The translations under genes and the position numbers were made by a program. From positions 186,001 to 250,000 of the forward strand of contig JAANDG010000148.1 in assembly GCA_036852015.1 (NCBI GenBank): a stretch of DNA of 64,000 bases, in the 5' to 3' direction. This DNA comes from Pelodera strongyloides (taxonomy: Eukaryota > Nematoda > Chromadorea > Rhabditida > Rhabditidae). Positions 10,538 through 23,300 of the stretch are shown here, piece after piece. The notes beneath the pieces were generated by a model. It was not told the origin of the DNA. It was given only the letters and a program-made list of their open reading frames with translations, and searched no databases. How positions within the stretch are numbered: the first letter of the stretch is position 1; each line of letters opens with the position of its first letter.

Positions 10538-13500
10538 ATGTTGTTATCCCGCCGTCTCAACCTCTACGTGACGCGTATTTCTCAAAAGTTCGCACGTCGT
10601 CGCACCGAACGATCCGGACAACATACAGATCCACAAGTGGAACACTCAAGGGGAAGTCAGGTGCGATTTCTGTTTTATTGTTAGTGAACCCTTTTATTGC
10701 TTCTCGACACATAAGTTTGTAAAGTTCAGTTGTATTGTGAGAATAAAGTGCTAATGAGACTCATTAGCATACAGTTCAAAAAGTGCCTTGTTTACCAAAA
10801 GGTTGACTGTATTACAGTACCTCCCAAAAAGTGCCTTGTTTATCAAAAGATCAGCTATATTACAGTACCTCCCAAAAAGTGCCTTGTTTACCAAAAGGTC
10901 AACTTTATTACAGTACCTCCCAAAAAGTGCCTTGTTTACCAAAAGGTCAACTATGTTACAGTACCTCCTTTAGGTAACCGAGATACATCGACGTTTGGCG
11001 GAATATGAGAGACTTCAGACAGTGGCTTCAGCTAAGGAATCCGAATATGCTGTAGAGTCAATGATTGCTGAGAGGAAGATGATGTGAGTTGATTGCTTTC
11101 GTATTTAAAAACTTTTTTTTGTCGTAATTCCTTTGTTTTGAGATTTTCTTTGTTATTTAGTGGATTGCGCTCTCTGTATAACGCATATATCTGTTCTCGC
11201 TCATTCAATTGATCTTTAGAGGTGAACCGGATAAATTCTCGAAAGTGTTGAAAAGGAGAAAACAGGAGCAGATTGCGTTTGAAGAAACAGTTTCGACGAG
11301 GCAAGAAGGAGGGGATTCAATCAATTTTCCACTCGCACAACACACCACTGTATGTTTAACTTTTGTATAGTTGACATATTACATCTAATATTTAAATAAG
11401 AAGTTGCGAGAACAGTTGTATGTTGTTCAGAACTGCTCAGGACCTCTGCGGAACATGTCATAAGCAAACTTTGAAACTGTATTTCCACCCTTGAACATCA
11501 CGCTCTTGAGGCGTAAAATATTTATTTATTGTTTTTACATATAGGCTTTTTTGCTGCATGTATAGATTTAGGTGAATCCTGGATCTGCTTACAATCTCTG
11601 CTCAACTTCGGCTAGCGGTGTGACGACAGCTAGTTCTTCTGGAAACGATTCTTTTGTTGACCGTGGATTCTACATCGAAGGCGATCAATATATTGATGAA
11701 TATCTTGTTGGCACAACTCAAGATCTACCCGAGAACGAAATGACTGTGTTAGTTGTGGAATTAATGGGTTTCCTTCTTTCTCGTTGCAAGGTTTACCTGG
11801 TTTACTTAGCCGTCTAATGACCGTGTCAGTCATATTGATTTCCCAAATGGGTGCATATTTGCCTCTGCCATGTGGTTTCGTGGGCCAATAGTGTTGTGCC
11901 ATGATTTCACATAACAGATATTTAACGCACATATCAGATAACATAACACACATAACAGATAACAAATATCTGTTCAAAATGACAGCATCCCTGCAGCAGC
12001 ACGCCAACAAACAACGATTTCACATAACGCAAACCTTTTTTTAGACCATCAAGAAGTGTTTATGGATCTGAAGATGCAGTGGAACATATTGATTTCCAAA
12101 TGCCTGGACAAGCCTTGCATGAGGTACTGTAGTTTGATGCGTGCACTGCTATTTCAAGCGTTATTTGTATATGAGTTGGTATGTGTGTATTATGCTTATT
12201 ATTTATGTAGTCTTGGTACTTTCATACTCGCTGATTCTAACAGTAGTGGCCAATCCTTTGTCGTCTTTTGGCTGTCATATTTTGGGTACATTGCAGTCAA
12301 CGCTCGGTCCCTCTCTGGAAGAAGATTTATCCGATGGTTTGAAAGAACAATCGGGCACAGTGGACGCAGAAAGGGCTGTTAGTAAGAAGAAATGTGGAGG
12401 ATGTGGGGCTAACTTCCACTGCAAGGTAAAACCTTTTTGTGTGATAAAACATGTATAGTCAATAGTCATACGGCAATAATTATTACAAACAGTAAGAAAT
12501 AATATGTAGCGATTGGTGATATCCTGTGGTATTTGTTATTCCCTTGCGAAATGACATTAAGTACTGTAATCATGCATGTATAAGTGGAATATTACAGTAA
12601 GCCAGTAGAAGTTCCTGTGGCTTTCTTGGTTGAATTAATGTGCTTGTTTGGTAAGAATATAGTCAACTTGTATTCCTCTTTATTTTTCATGTTCCAGGAT
12701 GGCTCTCTCCCCGGGTTTGTGCCCATGGAGATTCTTGACCGTGTTGAGAGAAAGAAGAAGGACTCGAATGATACTTTATGCAGAAGATGTCATCTACTTA
12801 AACATCATGACTTTTTGGTATGTTACCTTTCCAGTTTCCGTAGTTTGTGGTTTTTTTGGAACCCGTTCGAGAGACCCTGCTTGCGCTGTTATATTTATTT
12901 TCTATCTCTCAGACTTCATATTTCAGCTGAACGTGAATGTGTGTGCCGTGGACTATGCTTCAATGATGTCTCATCTGAAACTAAAAGAAGAGGCGCTTAT
13001 TCTTCTCGTAGTCGATGTGACGGACATCCAGGGAAGTATTCACAAACAACTTCCGCATATTATTGGCGAGCGGAAGCCCATGATTGTTGTTGGTGTGTGG
13101 TTTGAAATCACTTTTTATTACGTTTAGCTACCCTATAATGGTTAGTACATCTTGTACTACGACCGTACTTATATATTAACTCTTTATTCCATGAAATGTA
13201 CAAAATCGTTTAAAAACAAAACTTGAAATTGTCTGTTGCAGCTAACAAAGTCGACCTACTACCCCCTGACGCCCAATGCGGATACCTGAAGCGTTTCAAA
13301 ATTGCCGTTGAGAAAGCGATTGATGATGCTGGATTTACGCAACGGTGTGGTTTGAGCTTAATTGTTCTTCTTTTGAATCCTGCACATACCTGGGGAGGGG
13401 ACATGGGAATTTGACTATTCGGACCTCGCACTATAGATTTGTTCGCAAGATCTGGCACTGGTTCCGTAACTGTTGTGCCGTATAAAAAAGTACTTCTTAA

Positions 13501-16500
13501 CTTACAGATTCAACGTGTTGCATACGGCTTTGGTCAGTGCAAAGACGGGTTATGGATTGGAAGCACTGATTACCGTGGGTCCTTTTCTTATTTGTTATTT
13601 TTGATCTTCTCATAAGTTTCTTCCTGAGTGTAATTACGGAATGTTTTAAGTTTTGGTTTTGAAAGATAATTGCTTTTATTATTGATCGTTAGTTTTCTCA
13701 CTAGTGTACTGTATCACTACTGTATTGTAGGAAATTCACCTGAAGTGCACAAACGTGAGGTATGGCATGCGAGCTGATCTCTACCTTGTTGGATGCACTA
13801 ATGCTGGCAAATCGTAAGTTACTGCGTGTTAAAGCGAAATACGGGCCGGTTTTTGAAACACCTAGTACACCAGCAATCCTGTGCAGCTTATGCAAATGAA
13901 CATAAATTAGAATAAAAAATCGAGCTAAATTCGAGGATTCGAGCATTGTAGCATAAATATATAAGAATTCAGTTTTCCACGATGCGTTTCTAAACCGGCA
14001 GGTATTTCGCTTTAAGGCTTCTGACAGTTTTCAGTGATGCGCTTCATCGACGGTTGTGTTTAAAACATAATTGCCCTCTCTTTTCTCGAAATTCGTTCTA
14101 CAAAAAGTAATACTATTCTGCCTCTCTCTCAGGACATTGTTCAATGCGTTTCTCCAGTCTGATTTGTGCAAAGTCCGAGCCGTGGACCTAGTGGAAAGGG
14201 CCACAACTTCTGTGTGGCCAGGCACAACGGTAGGCCATTAATGGTTTTCATGTTGGTTTAATTAGATGCCAGTTAATTATACCACTTTGATTGCCGCTTG
14301 ATTTGAGGCTTAATTGACGGAACGTGCTACTTCAGATCTCGCTTCTGAAATTCCCTGTTATGAAACCATCGCCATATAAACTGGAGCTTAGACAACGGCG
14401 GCTTCTCGCGAACAGGTTGGTGTCATGTAAATTTGTGCTTATTTGGAATTTTACGCTTTCTTATGGCCATGTTCGACTTTCCCTAACTAGCTTATTTAAG
14501 TTTTAGTTGATCCAAGCGTCTCCCTTTATAAATGGTTCTTTTGTAAATGCGTTGTTTCAGAGCTTGGCAACAGAAGGAGAACTATGCTCGCAAGTTGATC
14601 CTCCAACAAACGGGCGATAGTAAGTATGCAGTGCTGACCGAAACACTGCAGAATACGTACAAGGAGGCGGAAGAGGAATTGCAGCCAATGAGCAGGGAGC
14701 AATTGATGGGCATGGAAGAGCAGGACGGCACAACTAGGAATAAGTAGGTCTAGACACTTTATTCTGGTCTGATTATATTTATCTATGCCTAATTAGTCTA
14801 CCTGACTTGTTGATCCATGATCTTTCCTCTATTTTCGGGCCTTGGTCACCAGATGACCCTGTGTTTGCCAAGGGAACATGGTGTTACGATACCCCGGGAA
14901 CTGTTAACCAAGACCAGGTTTGTGAATTTGTAAGGGGAAGTGTTGGTATTCGAGATTCGAGGAGAATATGTAGTAGATTACTTGGGCCCTCGTTTGGCAC
15001 TATTTGGCAGTCGTTGGCATTCCTCCTCTGTCCGATACGATATCGTAACCCTGATTGCGATAGCGGTATCCAGCCATATACTGCTAGAGTATTGTGGCTA
15101 TTCACCGCAGTCAGGAGCCCATCATAATGGCTTGTGTGAAACCCGTGCATAAATGGAGTATGTTATTCTGACAATGAGTATGGGCTATCATTTTGTGTAC
15201 CCATTTACAATCGGTTTATGGCCCAACAAGTCGTAGTGGTAAATGGCTATTTCTATTTGATTAATACTGACCTCTTGCAGCTTCTGAATATCTTTACCCT
15301 CTCCGAGTTGGTAAAGGTGTTGCCCCGATCTCTCATCTCCCCTCGAACCGCCCTCGTCTCTCCCGGTCATAGTCTTTTGATTGGAGGAGTCGGTGTTGTC
15401 GATGTCCTATCCACCCAGAGAGGAGACGCCGTTTATGTAAGTTGACTTTTGGCTAATGCTACCAACTAGCGTAAGTTAGCTTTTGCTACTTGACTTTGTT
15501 TAAGGCTACTACGGTAACCCACACCACACCGCTGCAAACGTGCTAAGGTAATGTACGTCAGATGTGTTGTAATGTTGTATGTTTTCGTTAGCGTAATTTG
15601 GGGTACCTATCACATAGCCGTCATGGCACCACGACTCGTCGATGTTTGAACTTTAATTTAGTTGACCGCATTTGCCAGCTCTGACCTCCCATTGAATGTG
15701 ATTCCAACTAGAGACGTGCAGTCTTTCCTCAGCAAGCATCAAATTACAGGTAATTGATTTAATTTTTTGTTTTTGTAACAAAATTCGACGCTTTTCTGGC
15801 CACCGTTTAACAAGTTGATTACTGTACATACGTTTGATGCATTTGCGTGGATTTCATTTTTGAGTGTGCGTCGTACTTACGTTTGTTAATTATGTTATTA
15901 CCTTTGTGTATGAATTTATGAATTGTATGTCTAGGTGCGCTGGCTGTTCCTGAAGGAGGGGAAGAACGACTTGCCCTTTTCCCGAAACTGGAAAGCAAAG
16001 AATTTTGTGTGAAAGGGAGAAAGCGAGAGGGAGCGGCCGATCTGGTTAGTTAGGTATTAGATACTGTATCCAGTTTCTAATCTATTGAATCGTCTATTGA
16101 TACCGCAGTTCTAAACCATTGAATAGTCTATTGACACCGCAGTTTATAAATCTGCCGTAGGAAGCTTCGAATTAGATTTACATGACTAAGACACAGGTAT
16201 ACGGTAATTAAGCGGGGCTTCTTTACATCAGATATTTATCCGAATATCTCAGGTGCTGTCTTCTGTTGGATGGGTTCTTGTCACAGGATATGATAGATCG
16301 ATTGACCTGAGAACTTGGAGCCCTGGGGGCAAGGGACTGGCAATCAGGGACCCGATTATGCCCTACGCGGCTGATCTCAGGGGCAAGAGAATACCGGGGA
16401 CTAGGTTCTATAAGGTGGGCATTTTTTTTGGGAGAAAAAAGAGCTTTTTATTTTTTACTAATCAGTTTAGAGGTTCGTGGAGCACAAAAAAGCGATTGTG

Positions 16501-16640
16501 ATTTTTTTTAATTTCATGATAGTTCCATTGTTGATAGTCAAGTTTTTAAATTTGTTATTTAGGTGAAACCGGTGGATTTCCCTGTCAATCAGAAGAGAAA
16601 GAGTGGAGGAAAGAAGAGAAGAAGACGTATGGAGTTGTAA
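10538..16640 (+). CDS. NOA1: NOA1-type mitochondrial circularly permuted GTPase (YqeH family)
   Basis: Mitochondrial GTPase of the YqeH/NOA1 family, linked to mitoribosome assembly and translation. Twenty exons run 10538-10660, 10974-11083, 11220-11349, 11572-11747, 12045-12123, 12297-12425, 12698-12817, 12927-13092, 13242-13344, 13508-13574, 13731-13813, 14133-14229, 14336-14415, 14561-14743, 14797-14917, 15281-15436, 15662-15749, 15935-16044, 16253-16414, 16563-16640; phases agree, 786 aa. The N-terminus (MLLSRRLNLYVTRISQKFARR) is Arg-rich without acids, a mitochondrial presequence. The zinc finger uses Cys239, 242, 277 and 280. GTPase motifs come in permuted order: NKVD (346-349), SAK (389-391), P-loop GCTNAGKS (422-429), PGTT (458-461), DTPG (580-583). 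A basic tail ends KKRRRRMEL. The intron at 14744-14796 is only 53 nt. Exon 4's donor (GTTAGT) was chosen by phase. Confidence 0.93.
10777..10968. repeat. 48-bp tandem repeat, 4 copies, NOA1 intron 1
   Basis: Four near-identical 48-bp units beginning AAAAAGTGCCTTGTTTACC, ending just before the exon 2 acceptor. The period is a multiple of three, so it looks like a protein repeat in several frames, but it is intronic: the flanking exons join in phase without it. Confidence 0.85.
13829..14015. mobile_element. TTAA-type MITE (AGCGAAATACCGG family)
   Basis: TTAA, then AGCGAAATACGGGCCGG, a core with ATGCAAATGAACATAAATT, then the inverted end GGTATTTCGCT and TTAA. The TTAA flanks suggest a piggyBac-like target-site duplication. 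It sits in NOA1 intron 11 and is otherwise intact. Confidence 0.85.
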
Positions 16641-17372
16641 ATTATATCCATTTTTTTGGATAACACCACTTGATGTCACTAATCACATGATGTCGACCAT
16701 TGTGTGTGTGGTATGTCATGGTAATCACAGTGATTAAGATATAGTTAACCTTCGACACTTGAGATCTTCTGTTTTCACGGTCATTTTCTTTCTGAGGTTG
16801 TTTGTTTATGTTATCCTTTGTTGGTTATCGCTGTGCCTATGTTACAGTACCTCGGGTTTCGCTTAGATTAATTTTTCAGTATATTCTGCAGCTTCTTACA
16901 GTTAGGTTTAGTTGGCGATTGGAATTGATAGGCTAGGATTTCCTAGTTTGTTCATTATAGACTTTTTTTCCCTATAAGTTAGGGATTATTAGAAAGTATC
17001 ACGTTGTTACGATTGTGGTTTAGAATCACATTTGCTGTCATTGCTTGTTACCATTTTTTTTTCGTTGTTCTGGGTTGAGACATAAAATTTTTATTTCATA
17101 TTTTTTCTCCTGTGTGATTTACTGGTTCGAATCCATATTGTTACTTTTTTTTCTTTTGAAATTTCGGATGAGATTTCACAAAATTTAAATTTCACAAAAT
17201 TTAAAAACTTGACTGTAAGTGACTAGTCGTTCCATCACAGTATCTTATACTTTATACATATGTTGACGTGAAGGTCGCGGCTTTTGACTGGCGCGTAGCA
17301 ATATTCAGAACTACTCCGGTAAGTGTTTACGATCGTTGTATACTGTAACATTTGCTTTGCAGACATGTTATC
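16641..17372. other. Intergenic spacer NOA1-SNX14
   Basis: About 730 bp of T-rich sequence without a gene. It should contain the NOA1 3' end and the SNX14 promoter. A likely non-coding leader exon boundary (ttgcag) lies ten bases before the SNX14 ATG. Confidence 0.4.
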
Positions 17373-20300
17373 ATGGACATCCTGACAGTTGTGACTAGCG
17401 ACAGGCGCGGTGTTGTAGCTGCTCCAGCTTTTGGTGTGCTCGCCCTCTTGTGGTGCGGATTCAGGTCAGAAACTTTTCCGCTTGTTGTTTTGTCACACTT
17501 CAGATGTTTCCGGTGATTATAACCAGTCTGAGAAAGATAACTTTTTCAAGACCCGGGCACTACATACCCATGTGCTTATTGGAGACAAGAATTCTTGATT
17601 TTTACAGTTTTCTCACCATCGTCTCGTGCATCGCTTCATTATTTATTGGATACGCATTCGCAAATTGGTTGACATCGGAATCGAATGGAAACTTTCTCTC
17701 ACAATTCCTCGACCATTATGTGGTAGAAAAGAAAAAGAAGGACAAATGTTTGATCGACGATGAAAAGGAGAAAATACGAAAGAAACCGTGGGAGGGTACG
17801 GTATTCTAATATTGCATTTTTCTAAATTACAGTACTGTATTGTAAACTCATGATTTTTGCTTTAGTGGTTAGTGCGAACATTTCCGTTCACAATATAATT
17901 TCCGTTTGTTTTATTTTCACTTTTTTTTTACTTCAGATCTCAACGTTTCCGAACCAGTTAGTGAGGTTGTTGAACAACTCTTGGAACAAATTGTGGATAA
18001 ATATGTGAACAACTGGTATGAGACGGGCATCAGTAGGGACCGTGCTTTCCTAAATGATATAAAGTATGTGTTTTTATGTCCGTGATCTGCCTTGTTCCCG
18101 GGAGTTTAGATTGTGAGAAAAAGAATCATGTTGCTCCACTGTACTATACCATCTGAGGAGCGTTGTGCGGGGCACTTAGCCCCTAGTTATACGTTAGTGG
18201 TCTTGGGTGGGTTGCATCATGCGACAACTTACTGAGCCACTTTTTTCAAAGCATTTTTTATTGTATAAATAAATCTTTATATTCAGAATAAGACAAGTAA
18301 CGAAGTAGGTATGCGTATTTGCGTCGTATTTTTCGAAAATATGGTGTCTACTGTGCTCGTTCAGATATCAAATGAGATTCGCTTGTTGCACGTTGCTGCG
18401 GAGAATCGATGCAACCGACTTTTCTGATTTGATCGTGAAGACGGCTGTTCCGGCAGCTACACTTCATTTACATAGGATTGTGAAAATTGTGGACGAGTTG
18501 GACAAACAGGTCGGTCGGTTAAATTGAATCTCTTTATGTAAGCTCTTATATTCGGGTTCTACCCAATTTACGGTGTTGTGGTTTACTATACGTGTGAAAC
18601 GGATGTGTCTTGTGACATATGGATGGCTAATTTGTGTCAAACAGCGAGCAGTCTTATTGATTGCAGCCTGAGACCATATTCACCACTCAATTCCCCAGAA
18701 TTCCCCGTCTTTTACTATGCGTGTCTCACTTTAGCTTTAGAGTGCTAGTTTCTGTCCCCAGGGAATATTTCCCCGAGTGAATCGGAGTGGTGAATATGGC
18801 ATCAGGAGTGTGAATAGGGAGAGGGGGAAATATAATAATTACGAGTAATTCAGACTATCCCTCCCCCAGTTCTGGAGACCGAGATCTGTAAACGTCTGCC
18901 GGATCTCCACTTCTCTTTGGGTTCTCGAGCCAATGAGGTCGACTATTTGAGGTGAATTGTTGACGGTGAAATATTTATACGGTTATATTTTATCATTTAA
19001 GCCAGTTCATTATGATTACGTTCTTTTTGCAACTGTGACAATTGCAGACAGTTGGCTGACTTCCTTCTGCCCCGTCTGTTAGATGACACTCGTCTTTCTG
19101 GAAGAGCCCATGATGTTGACAGCCCATCCCATACGAATCGTATTAAAAGAACGCAGGTATTCACTTGTATCCCTTTAAAGGGAATATGTAGGCACTCAAA
19201 ATGAGCAAAACAACTGCGAAACTAGAGTTTCCACACCAGACATGAATTTAAGTAGGCGACTGAATATGTAAATTCGAATATTCTCATTTGCATGCAAATA
19301 TGTCGCTGTTGCATGCTATGTGCCGATGTATGCAATCATATGCTAAATTTTTTGTTCCATCAGCACTGCCGTGTAAGCCAGGGGGTCAAGCAACGCGTTT
19401 ACTATGGAAAAGATGAACTTTGAAAATCATTTTCTTTTAAATGGGAAACTTTTAACAATTTTTGTTGTTGTTTCCTTAATGAGGAACACACATTCTATTA
19501 ATACAGCTTAACTTTAAAATGGCATACATATTCCCTTTAAGTCTGGCCTTTTTTTATCGTCGGGAACGAATTATCATGTCCGTCTCTTTCTTTCCCACTT
19601 TCAACGGGATTTCTGTTTATTGTGTGATGGAATGTCGAAAGGTAAGATCTATGTTCGCAAGGGGTTCAGTTCTGTCGATTGCAGCGTCCCTGGCCCTCAC
19701 ATCCTGGAAGACACTTTCTCCGTGAACTTCTAGTCAACGCGGTTCTTTTGCCGCTCCTCGATTTGATCGCGGATCCGGATACGATCAACCAACTCCTTAT
19801 TCTCTTGTTTGATCCAGAACCTGGAATTCCGCCGGAAATGTTGGATGTTAGTTGCTTTTGGTTAAAGCTTTCGTGTTGAAACGAAATACCGGCCGGTTTT
19901 TGAAACGCATCGTTGACAACTGAATTCTTACGTATTTAAGCTAATTTTCTCCAAGTCTGCTCCATTTTTTATTCTAATTTATGTTCATTTGCATATGCTG
20001 CATAAGAATGATGGTGTACTCGATGCGTTTCAAAAACCGGCCAGTATTTCGCTTTAAACTTAGTGTACGTACGCCTATCGCCATGTGTTCCCCTTGCATT
20101 ATGAGACAATGGATATGATTGTGGTTTCAGTACCCTCGAGTGTCATTCCTTCGTGGTCTCACTGAACAGGCCAACGAGGCTGTACCTGACTCGTTACTGC
20201 AGCTGAAACTTTCTGAGGTATGTGGGGGTTTGTTTTGAATTTGCAAAAATTGAGATGGGATGTACAAGAAATGTAGAAATTGTGTTGTGTGCATGCTAAT

Positions 20301-23300
20301 ATAAACTGTATGTTTGTTCCCTTTCCCCTAGCCAGTGAACATCTGTCCATGTTATTTGTTTTCAGCTGCTGCGCGATCCCAAGCAGTTCAGTATGTTCCG
20401 ATTGTACCTTCAAGACACCCGGGGTCCAGTGAATGAGTTGCTCTTTCTGGCTGAAGCGAACATGATCCATGAGCTTATGCAAAGAAAGGTTTGTGCTTAC
20501 TGCTGACAATTAGTGAAGACATTTATTCCAACTACCTTATTTGGTGTGCTCGTTCTACTTTATTTAGTGCAGGCTCCAGGCTCTCCCAGGCCTGAACCCA
20601 GTTTTTTATTTATTTTTTTGGTAATTTAGGCTATCAATCGGCCACAGATCAGTTTGGATGCATGGGAATTGTACAGTCGTTTTGTGCACGAATCTTCAGT
20701 CGATAAAATCACATTTGATGAAGAAACTGTGGATGAATTCCGTGAAGCGATGGAGAGTAAAGACATTGAGTTGTTGGAGAAAGTCATTGAAAAGGTATCA
20801 GCTAGATTTTGGGTTTCCAGCTTTTGCTATCTAGTGTTGCTATCGATCTCTAACACTCCGTCACGCGAAATACATTAAAGCGAAATACCGGCTGGTTTTT
20901 GAAACGCATCTCATGTACTTGCATTCCTATGCATTTATGCAACGTGGGATCTAATTGGGGTCTAGTTTTTATTCTGATTTTTGCTCATTTGCATATGCTG
21001 CATAAGAAAGGAGGTGTACGTAATGCGTTTCAAAAACCGGCCGGTATTTCGCTTTGTAATCCAACATCATTCGTCGTTTATTCGATAAGTTTCGAATCCT
21101 TGTTTAGACGTATCAATTGGTCTACTCCCGTGTCCAATTCGAGTATGTGGTTCCGTTCTGTCAGAGTGAGACCTTCCTGGGACACCTTTGTGGCAGTCCC
21201 CCAGTATCGATTGATGACATCATCTCCCTTCCACGAGATCAGAACAAGAGGGGATCGATAACGGAGAAGACGTTTTCATTGGCACAGTTTAGGTGAGCTG
21301 TTAGTTTCTTCTTCAGTTACTTTGTTCGTTCTCTTATCTCACTGTTTACCTTGATATCGTAGCAAATCCACTATATTCTTCTGCTTCAGATCTCGACTCC
21401 GGAAAGCCATTGCTCTTTCTTTTGAAGATGACGACACCACGGAAAATTATTCGTTGAATGAAAACGGAATTACTGTGCGCAGTTCTGATTCGGGCATCGA
21501 TTCTTCGGGTTAGTTTTATTATGAGCAACAACTGTCGTGTTTTATCTTTGCTAGGGTGTTTCTTGACCCGCGTCTGACTTGGTAGACTGCGCAGTAGGGT
21601 TGCGTTTGTAGGTTGTGAATATCTTATCTGATTATATAAAGGCCATTAAATGATTCAGTTGATGATGCTGGCCGAATGGAGATTCGTCCAGAGAGTGCTG
21701 AGGATGCGAGTCTTGTCGTCGGCACACCCATCCGTCCCCGTGCCTGCACGGGGGGAGATTTGGAACTCGGAAGCCCGGGAGAACACTCAGAGGTGCGGGA
21801 GTTTATTCGAAGTTTCATTTCATTGGTGCCTAGAAAATGTATGGCAACTGAAACGGGACCTAATGGTTCAGTCAGTGAATTGATCTCAATATTTTTTTTA
21901 CTCCCGGGTGTGGACATGGCATAAAAGGGAAGAGTGTTTATTGTAGGTTAGTAAATGTGTCTAGTCAGTAGTGTTAATTACCCTTTTGTTTTCCAGCTCC
22001 TTGTGCCCGCGCCTCACCATTCATCCTCTATGCCTGACTTCCAGTCAATGCCATCCATTGATGTCTCTTTTGTAGAAGGAGAAGGAGAAGAAGATTCAAT
22101 GGGAAGCATACCCAGTCCGGCCAGTGCTTCTGAATTAGTAGGTTTTCAGTGTTTAGTAAGGAAGATTGGTTTATACTTTTGCTCTGGCTCATGCTCACAT
22201 TTTGGTAGAAAAAAGTCTGAAATGCGCATGTATTTGAGATCGCTGTGTAAGAGAACACACCTTTTCTCTTACAGTTCAGTGTATGCTGTAATAGGTAGTC
22301 GTGCTTGTCCCATTAGCATAAAGGTGGGTGGAATCCTCCTACTGTATCCTGAATATTGTATTCTTTTTCTGAACCTATTGCCTTCAGAGAGATGACGATA
22401 CAGACAGTGGTGTGGCAGGCACTCCTTCCTCTCAATTAGTTGTCGATGAGGTAACAAAGGACATGAACAGATGGCACATTACAATACCAAGAATCATACC
22501 CACCAGAGATCCATTGAATGGTCAGTTTTTATCTCCTACTTACTCCTTGCTCACCAATTTTCATCGACAACCGTCATCAACTGGTCATCAAGTAGGCCAC
22601 GAAACAGTCACGAACCTGTCACCAGGTGTTTTTTTTTTCGGTAAAAGTCGGTGACGGATCAACGACAGTTTTTCTACGGTGTCGACAATAATTTCTTTTT
22701 CCTATGTGTTTGACTTCTGATGTACTGTATTGTGCTGCATCCTTGTTTCGTTCCAGGCAGAACGATGTATGTGTATGTGATTCAAGTGGATCGTCATGAT
22801 GCACAGCCACATGAGACAAAAACGTGGACCGTTTTGAGGTTTGTTACTATGTTTACTTTATAAACACAAAGAAATATCTTGCACTTTGTGTTCCATGTTC
22901 ATTACTGTATTTTTTAAAGCTAATGGATTTTTAGGCGCTACAACGAAATGTACGTGTTAGAGGCGAAACTAAACGAATTTCATGGAGAGTCATTGAATAT
23001 TCCATCATTACCTCCGCGGAAGGTGGGATTACACAGGAAAATTAAATAACTGCCGAAATCGCAGAAAAAGCATCGTTTGGTTTTTACCGAAAAAGACCAC
23101 CTGGTGTCTGTTTCGTGACCATTTGGTGACCAGTTAGGTGATGACGGTTTTTGATGAAATTTGGTCGCGAAAACAAAACTGAACCGTCACGAATAGAAGT
23201 GGTGTATCGATTTTTCGTCCTACTTTTAGTCATGACTAATAGTTGAGATTCCTTTCAGACGTTCACTACCAAAACGCGAGCATTTATCGAGCAGCATCGT

